Made by a program: the position numbers and the translations under genes. Below, piece by piece: positions 24,752-37,628 of a stretch of DNA of 64,000 nt. Numbering within the stretch: the stretch's first letter is position 1; every line of letters starts with the position of its first letter. The stretch is from Hedera helix (lineage: Eukaryota > Streptophyta > Magnoliopsida > Apiales > Araliaceae). Location of the stretch: assembly GCA_947179155.2 (NCBI GenBank), contig OX359264.1:49611702-49675701 (forward strand), in the 5' to 3' direction. Below the pieces are notes generated by a model, which saw nothing but the letters and a program-made list of their open reading frames with translations, was not told the DNA's origin and searched no databases.

Positions 24752-24999
24752 TTATCACTATAGGAAGCCAAGTGGTCGTCAAACCAAACACAATCTCCCG
24801 CCCATACAAGAAATTGGTCAATTCAGCCACTAATCAATATAAGAAGTTAAGCGGTCGTTAAACCAAGAACAAATCCCCTGCCCATACAAAGGACTGTTCA
24901 ACTCAACCCCTATATCAACGTAGAAAGCTAAGCGGTTCTAAAACCAAGCACAAATTTCCCGCCCATACAAGGAATTGTACAACTCTGCCACTAACATGA
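24752..24999. repeat. Tandem repeat, 3 units of about 79 bp
   Basis: Units start near 24762, 24841 and 24921. Each carries AAGC-AAG-GGTCGT-AAACCAA followed by a CCCGCCCATACAAG-like block. It is non-coding. Confidence 0.8.
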
Positions 25000-25510
25000 G
25001 TCCTCAATTAAAACCCACAAACCTCTATCTTCTCTTATCTTGATATGAATTTTCTTAATTCATACCTTACCACATACCACTCTTCCCAAGTTTACTCCAT
25101 ACTATTTCATAGTATTTACCTTTTCATAGCGTCATGCTATATACACATTCCCTTAATAATTTAACAGACCATCTGCCATTCCATGATTTTACTATGATCA
25201 CCATATGATCCAAATTCACTATTGATTTCACTTTACGATTTCTCGCTTATTCTAGGATCGTTTAATTCCGCAATCTACTAACTCACCTTAAATCATTTTA
25301 CTGTACGATCCTTCATTTTTTATTCATTTTGAATACATCCATGAAGATCCTTCTTTGAATCTTCTCAATATACACTTATTTTCTTCTTTATGAATTTCAT
25401 ATATTCAGCTTTTATCACTTAAACTTTATATGAGTTTATCCTTTCACTGCTTTCAATATATATCTACGATTATAGCCTAAGGTACTGCTACCTAAGAACT
25501 ATAACCTATC

Positions 25511-25523
25511 AGCTCTGATACCA
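25511..25523 (-). other. Primer binding site of element E, tRNA-iMet type
   Basis: On the minus strand TGGTATCAGAGCT lies 2 nt after the LTR end at 25526. It is a perfect match to the usual initiator-Met primer site. Confidence 0.92.
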
Positions 25524-25525
25524 AC

Positions 25526-28500
25526 TGTGACAGCCCCAAAATCCGTCTCCAATAACCCCGGATCTGGTCCGTCAAAAGTAACCTCAATCCAGAGTTTAAG
25601 TCGTTATACGAACAACCTTCTTATAAAAATCACAACATTTAAATAAAATCATGTTGCTAAAACTCAGTAAATTTAAAATTTTATGACATTTACTTAAACC
25701 TTTGCATCAGAATCGCAATCTTTACAATCATCCTACAACTCAGATCATTTATATTTCATGACCTAGCGTATTACCACCGTTGTGAGCAATAAAACTCGTA
25801 ATTTAACATTTAGTCGATATGACTATTAACTAACTGCTTTTAACTATGCGAGTTGACAAAACATTAACACTCGCCTCAATACACAACTGCCTTTCATTCT
25901 TATTACAAGGCTTTAAAATCTGGAATGATTCCTAACGGTAATTACTCCTAGCAAATATAACTTAAACTTTAAGCAGTTCTAGTAACAACCTTTATTAATA
26001 AACTTCACACATCTTCTTTGCGATTTCCGGGATCTTCACATTCCTTGCTCTTCGCTGAAAATGTTTATTATAGCAAGAATGAGCACGACGGCTCAGCAAG
26101 TCCAACAGCTAACACGTAACACGTAGTCACATTTAATTCATGTTTTATGCTCCATGCTTTGCATTTATACAATAAACTCATGCTTTGTATTTAACCCATG
26201 CTTACCATGCATGTCAACATATCCAGGTTATATAACTCATATAACACAATTCAAATCATAGCATTAATTATATGTCTGCTATTAACCACATATGACTGTA
26301 CTCAGACATATTTAGAAATCAGCTAGCACATACAACCAGTGCACACATGATACTTTATGCACATAACACATAGTACTGAAAATAACACATAACACTGTTA
26401 AACTTGCCTGATATGCGCATTGACTTACGCTACCAGTCTGAAGTCTGCGTTCCATCACTAACGCTTATATGAATCGAATTACCGCATCTGAAAGCCTTAA
26501 TAGGCTTATCTGCCAATTAGGAAGGCGCATAAGAACTTAGCTGTCATTCACAAAAGAATTGACTCTACCACACAGCAGTTCCTATTTATTAACTCAAAAT
26601 TTATTAGACAATATTATCCTCCTTGGATAATATTTTAAATTACCGATTAGTATTGTTATACATTAACAATACATTACTAAATTACGAACATTTCTCAAAT
26701 ACTGAACAATACCTCGATTGGTTACAAATATTATTAAACCCTTAATAATATTCATCCAATTACCGATATTATTAATTCATTAATAATATTTAACTACATA
26801 CCATTAATTATCAATCCTTTAATGATAATTTACCACCTTGGTAATAATTGTAGACTCCATTAATTACACGCAAATTGTCCACTCACTTTATTAACCTTAA
26901 TTCATTCATTATTTATTTAATATTAATTAAATAAATAATTAACTCACTTAACTTTACTTGTTTATTTATCTTCACAGAAAAATTTATTTCTTTAATCCCT
27001 TAACATTATTCATTTAATATAAATTAAATAAATAATTAACTCAATTGCTTCTAAATTGTTATTTAGCATTTCATAACAATTATCTTATTCATTCACATTA
27101 TTTATTTAATATTAATTAAATAAATAAATAACTTAATTAACTCTGCATGTTATTACATGACAATTATCTCATTAACTTTAACTCGCCTTAATTATTATTT
27201 AATATCATTTAAATAATAATTAATTAATTAACTAACTATCCTCAATTTCGTAATCATTTCTTAATTGATTACCTCAATTTATTATTTAATATTTATTAAA
27301 TAACAAATGAAAATCTCCTTTATCTCCCTTTAATTATTATTTAATACCCCTTAAATAATAATTAAACACCCTTATTTAAAATAAATAATTACCTTATTAT
27401 ATTCCTCATCCTTTAATTGTTATTTAATATCCTTTAAATAATAATTAAATAATTAATTGTCCTTATTCGTTATTGAATATAACTCCCTTTAATTATTGTT
27501 GTACAATAATTAATTAATTACCTTGTTTCAATTACAATTAAACCATAAATTAAATTCCAAATTAATTAATGAATTATACTTATTATTTAATATTAATAAA
27601 ATAATAAGTTTACAACCTTCACCCCTTTAATTATTATTTAATAGCCCATTAAACAATAATTAATTAAATATATCCACCTTACCTATTACCTCAGTCTCAG
27701 TTAGTAATAAGTAATTAGCTTAATAATTTTAATCATCCTTAATTATTATTTAATATCCCTTAAATAATAATTAAATAATTAATCATCCTTATTTATTCAA
27801 TAATAAATAATTACCTTTATCAATTTCATCTTTCTTTAATTATAATTTAATATCCTTTAAATAATAAATAATTAAATAATTATCCTTATTTATTATTTAA
27901 TATAATTAAATAATAAATAATTATTATATTAACTTCATATCATCCTTTATTTATTATTTAATAATAAATAATTAGTTATCGTATTTATTTGCTTTAATTA
28001 TTATTTAATATCAATTAAATAATAATTAATCATAAAAATGGCTTTTATTTACTTTATTTATTATTTATTATATAAATAATAAATAATTAATAAACTTGGG
28101 TCCCAAATTAATTACATTAATTTTTAACTATTTTGACTCAAAACGCTCCGACCCGACCCGTTAAAATTGGCCCGACCCGACCCGGATAAAAATCATTTTT
28201 TTCTTTGAAAAGGGACTAGGGCCCCGGCCCTTGTTTTTAGTACAAAACTAGGGCCCCGGCCCTAGTGTTGCAGAAACATTTTCCAAGTTTTGGCTGTCCG
28301 ACCCCCGCTCACTCCGACAGCCATAACTTTCTCATTTCTTATCCGTTTTGAGTGATTCAAGCGCTCACGCGTCCGTAACTTCTTCCTCTACAACTTCTCT
28401 TTATATCATACTTTCAAATTCCATACGTAACTAGACTAAAAACGGCAAAGACAGACAGGGTACAAACTAGATTCATGCATTCTTACTTCCGGTTTTCAAG

Positions 28501-29926
28501 CTTCCGGAGGTACTTTGGTTCAAACATTTTTAGAATGAGTTATACACCTCCAAATCATGCAAGGTTGGATTCTATGGATTACTAACTTGATCCTCAACAC
28601 CCTGGTATTTTTCAAATAATTTTTCAGAAACATTAAGTATGGAAATTATCAAGCTACTCTCAATCGTGCCGGAAAATGGACTAATTTGATAGAAAAAACA
28701 TAACTAAATGTATACACAATAACTTTTAGTGATTCAAATTGGGTTCTCTTCTAAACTCATAGATCTATAAAGGAAAAATAATAACCAACACCAATAAGTT
28801 CAAGAGCTTAGATGTACATGGCCTTAAACCACACTATCTCGCACGGTTTTTCCGAAAATGAGGATTTCATGCATTCTTTCACTTTTAACAACATAGATGC
28901 GCATAAAAACTCATGATAAGGCTATTGAAACATACATTTACTACTCTAGAATGATTATGATCACTTAGAGCTCTTATTCTAGCTTTCTACCACATAATAT
29001 ACCAAGCATGGCCATGGAATACAAAGCTAGAACCTATAGATGCTTAATACCTTGATGACCTTATGGTTGGCTTCCTCTTCCTCCCAAAGCAGGTAACACA
29101 GCACTTGGACATCCACAGACCTTCCTTGAGCTTCCTAGATCAAACACCCAAGAGTTACTTTGTTATTTTCTCTCATTTTCTCACTGTTTTCCTTCTTGCT
29201 CTTGGTTTCTCTCGGGTTCTCTCTCTCTCAGCTATATGGACGTGAAGGAGAAAGAGATGGATGTCTGATGTGTTATAAGGCTACTCCATCAGCCTTAGAC
29301 AATTTCTGTACTATGCCACCCTCTACAGCCCCCCTACAGCCTGCCTTGTTCCTCCTTTTTCCAGCAATTGAACCTTGAGCTTTGCACAACTGTGCGTGCT
29401 CTGTTTTTTTTTTTTTTTTTTTCTCCCTGCTGCTGTCCCAAAATGGTTGGCCTTTTTACTTCTACCGGGTTGCGCAATTGGTTTGGGCTGGGCTGCTTAC
29501 TTGGAGATGTGTTGGGCTGCTACTTGCTTGTTTTAAAATAATTGGTGGCCCAAATGGTTAATTAAATGGCAACCAGGCTTGGGTTTGGTGCAAATTAATT
29601 ATTTGGGCTAACTTAAAATATCCAATACCATTAATTAATGATTTTATTAATTAATTTACATAAACCAATTATACATGCTATATTCAATTTAATAGAATAT
29701 TTAATTAACCCGCAAATCCTATCAATTTATTGATATTAATAATATTAGGTTAGTCCACTAATTTAATTATCCCTTAGTTGGACTTCCTTTAATTTTATTC
29801 CCATCATATCATAATTTACTAATTTAATCGCATCAAGATTTAAATTAGTTCATAAAATATTCATTACATTAGTAAATAAATTCATAATTTATTTATAATG
29901 AAATTCAAAATTTTGCGGACATTACA
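25526..29926 (-). repeat. Element E LTR, right copy (5' LTR in its own sense)
   Basis: 4401 bp, nearly identical to 18534-22933. Differences seen include 18595 versus the same site near 25587 and a few single-base changes in the AT array. The hairpin/acceptor-like module is at 26054-26101. Confidence 0.95.
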
Positions 29927-29931
29927 AAAAG

Positions 29932-31504
29932 AAATTTGCGGTGTGAGACAGAACCAAGGAGAATCCCTATACGAATATTGGGAACGGTTCAAGAAATTGT
30001 GTGCAAGCTGTCCCCACCATCAAATTAGCGAGCAACTTCTCATCCAATATTTCTATGAAGGGCTCATATCTACGGAGAGAAGCATGATTGATGCTGCTAG
30101 TGGTGGAGCTTTGGTGGACAAAACTCCCGAAGCTGCAAGAAACCTGATTGCAAACATAGCGGCTAATTCCCAACAATTCGGCACTAGGCTTAATTTTACA
30201 TCCCAGAATGTCAATAAGGTAGAAATTTCTTCACTTAAAGAACAAATTGCTAGTCTAACTACTCTTGTTCGTCAAATGGCTGTAGGTAATACGCAACAAA
30301 TGAAAGCTTGTGGAATTTGTGCTATAGTAGGGCACCCAACGGATATGTGCCCCACTCTTCAAGAGGAGTCCTATGAACAAGTAAATGCAGCAGGTGGTTT
30401 TCCTGGTCAACCACAAAGAAGATATGATCCCTACTCAAACACATACAACTCAGGTTGGAGAGATCATCCTAATTTCAGCTATGGAAATCCACATGGAAAT
30501 CAACCCATAAATTCAAACTTTGAAAGCTACCACCAATACAAGCAGCCATATCCCAACAAACAACAGGGCCAATCATCTAATTCTAATTTTTCTTTAGAGG
30601 ATTTGGTTAAACAAATCAGTACTAACACTGTACAATTTCAACAGGAAAATTTGCAGTTTCGACATGAAACGAAGGCGAATATGCAGAATTTGGAAACACA
30701 GATGGGACAAATGGCAACTGCAATTAGTCGATTAGAGGCTCAAGGCTCTGGAAAATTACCCTCTCAAACGGTGGTGAATCCAAGAGAAAACGCAAGTGCA
30801 ATCACTTTGAGAAGCGGTAAAGAGATCGACACTCCAGAAAAGACAGAGTCTGCACCAAACGAGCAAAGCAAAGTAAACAACACGGACGAAGGCGACAATG
30901 GTACCTCTAAGCATAAATTTTCACCCCTCTTTGATTATAAACCGGTACTACCTTTCCCTCTAGCTTTAACAGAAAAACGGAAATATGAGAAAGATTCAGA
31001 TTTATATGAAACTTTTCATCAATGCGAGGTAAAAATTCCATTATTAGATGCTATTAAACAAGTACATCGCTTTGCTAGATTTCTAAAAGAATTGTGTACA
31101 CACAAAAGGAAACAAGCACTCAAAAGATATGAAAAGGTAAAAGTAGGACAGAATGTGTCTGAAGTGATTCAAAGAAAACTCCCCGCTAAGTGTCAAGACC
31201 TAGGAATGTTTACTATCCCTTGCCAGATAGGTGATACCAGATTTGAAAAGGCCATGTTAGACTTAGGAGCATCTATTAATGTATTGCCATATTCTATATA
31301 TGCTTCTTTGAAACTTAAACCTTTAAATAAAACTGGTACGGTAATTCAGCTAGCTGACAGATCTAATGCTTATCCTAAGGGTATAATAGAGGATGTTCTT
31401 GTGCAGGTAAATAATTTGATTTTTCCTACTGATTTTTATGTACTTGATATGAAGAATGGTGATCAAAATGCTCCTATTTTGTTAGGAAGACCATTCTTAA
31501 AGAC
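29932..31504 (+). pseudogene. Element B gag C-terminus and protease (split by E and F)
   Basis: The frame continues gag after the E insertion (EICGVRQNQGESLYEYWERF). It carries one CCHC zinc knuckle (CGICAIVGHPTDMC) at about 30310-30350 and a Q/N-rich linker. The aspartic protease has its active site as LDLGASINVLPYS at about 31259-31295 and the flap-side motif ILLGRPFL at about 31475-31498. No stop lies within this stretch. Solo LTR F then cuts it just after GRPFLK, and the remainder resumes at 33677. Athila elements typically have DLGAS in this position. Confidence 0.9.
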
Positions 31505-33671
31505 TGTAGACACCCAAATTTTGCACTTTTGTACTTTATGTGGACCCCAACATAAAGCCACCCCAACGACTTACGGTTAAATCCGCCACAACAAATAACG
31601 AGCATCAGGCAAGGCAAACGACTGATCCAGAAGAACCTGATTGGATCACCAAAGACGACTAATGGCCACTACGCTTACGATGTTCGGGGGTCTCGCTCCC
31701 CGGTGAGCTGATGGGGGTGGTAGGGGGCAGCGCCCCCTGGAAGCCAAGCACAAAGAGTGATTTATACATCAGGTAACAGCCTTCCGAAATAATACAGCAA
31801 AAAATGACGATTTAAGACCGCGTGGCACAGAAATCGAGAAAAGGAAGCCAGACAGTCGCGGATGCATCTGCGGCCAACGACTTTCGGGGTTTCGCACGGC
31901 TCGAGGAGACGGCACACGGCAGCCGAGGTTCGGCGCGGACGGCCACAGCAGGCAGCCGCAGATGGATCTGCGGCCAGCCGCAGATGCATCTGCGGCTGCC
32001 TGGTGAAGGCTATAGATCGGCCATTGTTGCGTTCGAGAGCGAAAAGAGAAGAAAAAAGAAAGGAAATAGAGAGAGAGAAAGTGCGCGGGAGGAGAGAGAG
32101 AGAGCTTGGATCTTGGTTATTTCAAGCAATAGATCCATTGTATTGTGCTAAGTAGTCTAATATTCTTGTGGTGTTGTCCGATTTGTGGAATATAGAAGTT
32201 TTAATCGGCATTTTGCAAGGTGAAGGGAGTGTGTTGTTGAGTTTTTTATTTGTTGTATTGTTAGCATAATGTTGTGATTGGTCTATTTGATGTAGTTTAT
32301 TGTTATATATTGATAAAGGATCCGTGGATTAGGGGTTGTTAGCGAGGGTTCCATCGGAACGTAACTCCTCCTAACGCCCCGAGGACATCCGTACGGTGAT
32401 ATATCGTTCGTTGTGGTAATGAGTAGTTTGTAGTGATTGAGTTGTGATATTTGAGCTATGTAGTATGATAACTATGTTTAATATTGTTAGTTTTGGTTTC
32501 GTATTGGTTGTATAGCGATTTGGGTGACTGTGAGCCTAGGGAGGAGATCCTCGAGATCGAATCCCGATGATGGACGTTTTGGCATATGTAATCCTTGTAT
32601 AGAGTCCATGAATGTGTATTTTGTAAAATTGGGCCTTAAAACGATACCGAATCGGGATCGGGTTAAGGCCCCGTAATAATAAAACGTGCGATTGTGGGTG
32701 TTTGGGGTTGTCTAGATGGCTCACATGCCCATGGATAGCCCCGACACGTTTTGGGATGTTTGTCTTAATTTACGGCATAGAAAATGGTTTTCCAAAATAA
32801 GGCAAATAATGAAGATTTTATAAAAGTGATCAATTTAGGGTTTTAGATTCACGAGGTTTAAAATTAAGAGTTTTGGCGAACTTTAATCCTTGTTTGACGA
32901 AAAGGCTACGTTTGGTTTTAAAATGTCATAAAAGATGTTTTCGTGAAAAATAAATAAACATTTTCATTAAACTTTGTGCATAGGGTTAAACAGTTCTAGA
33001 AGTTGCCTTCATTTTATTTCTATTAACCGTTAGAAGGCAATGTATAGTCTCGATTCCTATTTGACAAAAGTTTAAAACTATTGTTTTCTAAAATGACATC
33101 TAATAAAAAAACCTCAACGTTTTCGAAATTAAAATCAATCTTTCTTATAAAAAGCGAAGCCTCGTCATTTGAGTCAAAAGACGTCTAAACGCTTTCCCGA
33201 CAAAACACATTTTGCCATATAAAATCAAAGCAACTTTATGCAAAAGGACACCACAAACATCCATTTAGGCACACACACACACACGCGCGCACACACACAT
33301 TTTAAGATTTAAAAAGGATAGGAAAACATCGAGATTGCGGTAACCGTGTTTCACGGAAGTCGGGGGGTGCCTAACACCTTCCCCTCGCTTAAGCAAGCCC
33401 CCGAACTCTATGAATCTCGGTTCGCGGACCAATTAAATCGGAGTCACATATGAGCCAGCGATTACGAAAACAAAATTCGGATGAGTTGGTACATCCATTT
33501 CAAATATACCAACTGGCGGCTCTGGTCGATTGGCTCATAAAGAAATCGATCTTTTAAAACCCGTCGACATTAAGCCGACCCTTTTCAAAATCACATTTAA
33601 TTCAAAAGGCTAAAATTGGAAAGGGCTTTTAATTATTAAAAAACGAAACGACGAAAATCCCGGCGTCGACA
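31505..33671 (+). mobile_element. Solo LTR F (gypsy, lineage uncertain)
   Basis: 2167 bp from TGTAGACACCCAAATTTTGC to CCCGGCGTCGACA with a perfect TSD AAGAC (31500-31504 and 33672-33676). It is more GC-rich than its surroundings. A GC-rich patch at 31855-32010 contains a 22-bp perfect palindrome (31976-31997). A long AG-rich leader (32040-32105) on the plus strand favours plus orientation. The block with GGGGGGTGCCTAACACCTTCC near 33361 resembles LTR ends I associate with Tat/Ogre-like elements, but that is from memory and tentative. Open frames in the GC patch are not real genes. Confidence 0.9.
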
Positions 33672-33676
33672 AAGAC

Positions 33677-36600
33677 ATCCAAAACCAAGATAGATGTTCA
33701 TAGTGGTACACTTACAATGGAATTTGATGGCGATGTTGTGTAGTTTAATATTTACGATGCCATGAAATATCCTAATGATGATAATCATGTTTATTCTATT
33801 GATGTGATTGACTCATTAGCACAGGAAATTTTTGAACTAGATGGAAATGATGCAGTAGAAACAACAATCAGTCAGAATCTAGAGGAAGAAAAAGAGTTCG
33901 CCTTGACCAGTGAATTAAATGATGTTATTGCAACACTAAATGATTCTCCAAACGCAGGTAACGTTCCTTATATTGATCCGCCAATTCCTAACGAAAAATC
34001 TTTACCATCTGTTTTGCAGTCACCTACTCCAGAATTGAAGCCTCTTCCTGATCATCTCAAGTATATTTTTCTTGGAGAAGAGAAGACATCGCCAGTGATC
34101 ATCTCTAATAAACTTAGTCCATCACAAGAAGAACAACTCGTACGAGTTCTAAAGGAGCATAAGAAGGCCATCGGTTGGACAATTGCGGATATCAAGGGTA
34201 TAAGTCTGTCGACATGCATGCATCGTATCTTACTTGACGAAGGAGCGAAACCCACCCGTCAACCCCAAAGAAGACTAAATCCACCCATGATGGATGTTGT
34301 GAAAAAAGAGATTCAAAAGCTTCTTGAAGTTGGCATGATTTACCCTATTTCGGATAGCAGTTGGGTTAGCCCAGTTCAAGTAGTTCCTAAAAAGATGGGC
34401 ATAACCATGGTCAAAAATCATAATGATGAGTTAATTCCCACCCATGTTCAAAATGGGTGGCGGGTTTGTATATATTATAGAAAATTAAATACTGTAACCC
34501 GAAAAGACCACTTTCCTTTACCTTTTATTGATCAAATGCTTGAACGACTAGCTGGTCACTCTTACTATTCTTTTCTTGATGGTTATTCAGGTTATTTCCA
34601 AATTGCCATTGCTCCGGAGGATCAAGAAAAGACGACGTTCACGTGCCCATTTGGAACTTTTGCATATCGTCGTATGCCGTTTGGACTTTGCAACGCCCCC
34701 ACTACTTTCCAAAGGTGTATGGTTAGTATATTTTCCGATTATATTGAGCATATCATGGAAGGTTTTTATGGACGATTTCACAGTTCATGGGGACTCTTTT
34801 GATAATTGTTTGCACAACCTTATACTTGTTCTTCAAAGATGCATAGACACTAGCCTTGTACTAAATTCTGAAAAATGTCATTTCATGGTTGAACAAGGTA
34901 TAGTTTTGGGTCATGTTGTTTCATTTAAGGGAATTGAAGTAGATAAAGCAAAAATTGATATTATTCAATCTCTACCTTATCTCACTAGTGTGCAGGAAGT
35001 GCGTTCTTTTCTTGGACATGCAGGTTTTTACCGGAGATTCATAAAGGATTTTTTCAAGATAGCATCACCCCTATGCAAACTGCTACAAAAGGATGCGGAT
35101 TTCAATTTCGACAAGGAGTGTAAGACAGCGTTTGATAAGTTGAAGGAATTGTTGACCTCTACTCCAGTTATTCAACCTCCAAATTGGGTCATACATTTCG
35201 AGATTATGCGCGACGCGAGTGATTATGCAGTAGGAGCTGTTTTGGGTCAAAAAGTTGGAAAAGCATCTCATGTAATTTATTATGCTTCGAGGACCTTGAA
35301 CGATGCCCAGAGAAATTATTTGACCACTGAAAAAGAACTTTTAGCTGTTGTTTTTGCTTTAGAAAAATTTTGATCTTATCTGCTTGGTACTAAAGTTGTT
35401 ATTTATTCTGATCATGCAGCTTTTCGTTATTTGATGACAAAGAAAGAGGCAAAACCAAGGTTGATAAGATGGAAACTTCTCTTAAGTGAATTCGATTTGG
35501 AGATAAAGGACAAAAAAGGGACAGAAAATAGGGTTGCAGATCACTTAAGTCGTTTGACGAATGTGCAAGATGAGCTTCCTCTACAAGAGACGTTTTCTGA
35601 TGAACAATTGTTCTCTGCATATAAAAAATCACCTTCGTATGCAAATATTGTCAATTATTTGGTTACTAACATTTTGCCTTCTAATTTGTCTAAAGCTCAA
35701 AGGGATAAAATAAAAAGTGAAGCAAAGTACTACGTGTGGGATAATCCCTACTTATGGAAGCATTGTGCGGACCAAGTAATTAGAAGGTGCGTCCCTAAAA
35801 CTGAAATTGATCCTATTCTCACTTTTTGTCATTTATATGCTTGTGGAGGTCACTTTGGATCTAAGAGGACAGCAAGAAAAGTGCTTGACTGTGGTTTTTA
35901 TTGGCCATCTCTATTCCAAGATTCATATTTGTTCTGCAAGTCGTGTTGCAATTGTCAAGAGACAGGTAATATATCCCAACGAAATGCAATGTTGCAAACC
36001 CCCATACTATTTTGTGAAATCTTTGATGTTTGGGGTATTGACTTTATGAGACCATTTCCTGTGTCGTTCGGTAATGTTTATATTTTACTTGCTGTCGATT
36101 ATGTTTCAAAATGGGTGGAAGCCAAGGCCACAAGGACTAACGATTCTAAAGTGGTTGCAGATTCGAAGTTCTTAGAGCTCTAATAAGTGATCGAGACACT
36201 CATTTTTGCAATCGAACTGTGGAAGGTTTGTTGAAAAAATACCATGTCACTCATAAGGTGTCGACTGCATACCATCCACAAACTAATGGACAAGCAGAAG
36301 TGTCGAATAGAGAGATCAAGTCAATTCTCGAAAAGACAGTAAATCCAAGCAGAAAATATTGGAGTTTACGATTGGATGATGCTTTATGGGCGTATAGGAC
36401 GGCTTATTAAACGCCTATTGGTATGTCACCGTACAGATTAGTATTTGGGAAACCATGTCACTTACCTGTGGAGCTAGAACACAAAGCTTACTGGGCTATT
36501 AAGAGTTTCAATATGAAGATGAGTGAAAATGGAGAGCATAGAAAGTTGCAAATATAAGAATTGGAGGAAATTCGCAATGACGCGTATGAAAGTGCGCGAA

Positions 36601-36902
36601 TTTACAAGGAGAAAACAAAGGCCTTTCATGACAAGATGATCTCGAGGAAAGAATTCAAGATTGGCGAAAAAGTTCTTTTATACCAATCTCAACTTCGGTT
36701 ATTTCCAGGTAAGTTACGTTCTCGATGGATTGGACCTTTTGTTGTTACCAATGTTTTTTCACATGGTGCAGTTGAAATTCAAAGTTTGGAAACTTCTAAA
36801 GTAATCAAGGTGAATGGCCATAGACTCAAGCATTTTCATGAAAATTTTCACAAAGAAGACGCGACTAATTTCGACCTTGAGGATCCACTTTATACTACTT
36901 GA
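33677..36902 (+). pseudogene. Element B pol: RT, RNase H, integrase, broken
   Basis: After a short protease tail (with TAG at 33741) comes reverse transcriptase: QPQRRLNPPMMDVVKKEI, SPVQVVPKK, YSGYFQIAIAPEDQEKTTFTCPFGTFAYRRMPFGLCNAP and the catalytic FMDD box at 34765-34776. One extra base just before FMDD shifts the frame. RNase H (RDASDYAVGAVLG) is followed by TGA at 35371, where arginine is usual, so CGA to TGA is likely. Integrase has its HHCC part (35825-35960), GIDFMRPFP, then a frameshift near 36160-36190, SDRDTHF and AYHPQTNGQAEVSNREIK. Further TAA stops lie at 36408 and 36555. The last part, WIGPFVV and HRLKHFHE, is the usual integrase C-terminus. It is inactive. Confidence 0.95.
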
Positions 36903-37628
36903 GAAGGGAAGCATGCTGTCAAGCCAATGACGATAAACAAAGGCGTTGCTTGGGAGGCAACCCAAGAAATCAGATTTGCATTTCTTTTCTTTTTTATAGT
37001 TATTTGTGCCTGTTTCTTTGCATTATAGTTTACATTGGGGACAATGTAAATTTTAAGTGTAGGGGAAGGAATTTAGGATTTTTGTTGTTATTTTTATTTT
37101 TTTTTAGGTCATATTTTGAAAATTTTAGAAAATTTTAAAATTTTGACATTTTGAATTTTGTGGGTAAATTCACTGCAAACCCTCACGAGACACAACTCGT
37201 CCACTTGGGGGTAACCTTGGGGTTTAAAGGCTTATTGCACATGCTAAGTGTAACCGTGTTTCCTACGACAATGGGTTAGTTTTTTAGTTTTTTAGTTTTT
37301 TAGGATGAGTCACTTGAGCAATGAGTTAATTGAATTTTAAATTTTTAGCCAATGATAAAAATTTTGGTTTTTATTTAATAACTCTTGGAAAAATGATAAA
37401 TTTTTATTTAGTCTGAATTTTGACTTTTTATTGATATTTATTTTGCTTAAGATCTTTTAAAGTTTTATGCACTTATATCCATTTGTTTGAACTAGTTTTA
37501 ATTAAGAGAAAGTTTAAATGGTTAAATGCATATGAAAGATATTTTTGAACTCTATATCTTATTTGATCATTATTTGAAGTGAAATATAAGACAAAATATA
37601 ATTTGGAAGAGATGATTTAGGTAATTTT
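36903..37628 (+). other. Element B 3' non-coding region, left part
   Basis: No envelope-like frame follows pol. The sequence includes GGGAGGCAACCCAAG just after the pol stop, which can form a short hairpin. The region is interrupted by D1 and resumes at 40295. Confidence 0.6.

Larger units (their letters stand above)
22934..25525 (-). other. Element E internal region, non-coding
   Basis: 2592 bp without any long open frame or recognisable gag or pol motif. It begins (minus sense, at right) with the primer site and ends at the polypurine tract. Inside are a second LTR-start-like joint (23447), an A-family LTR-like fragment (about 23690-24350) and a tandem repeat (24752-24999). The region seems assembled from LTR pieces. 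Confidence 0.85.
18534..29926 (-). mobile_element. Element E: non-coding large-LTR element (LARD-like)
   Basis: An 11,393-bp element in minus orientation inside B's gag, with a perfect TSD AAAAG (18529-18533 and 29927-29931). Two LTRs of 4.4 kb (18534-22933 and 25526-29926) flank a 2592-bp internal region with no gag or pol. An initiator-Met primer site (25511-25523) and polypurine tract (22934-22947) are present, so it has the signals needed for reverse transcription but none of the proteins. This fits a large retrotransposon derivative mobilised by a Tekay-like relative. The LTRs differ at only about twenty positions by eye, so it is the youngest element here. Confidence 0.95.

Noticed and set aside
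31822..32155. Frames of 97-109 codons rich in A, R and G
   Set aside because: They lie inside solo LTR F over its GC patch and AG-rich leader; composition explains the lack of stops.
36903..37138. Envelope-like frame downstream of B pol
   Set aside because: The 79-codon frame is short and hydrophobic by composition and overlaps no recognisable signal or fusion motif; Athila env-like genes are much longer.
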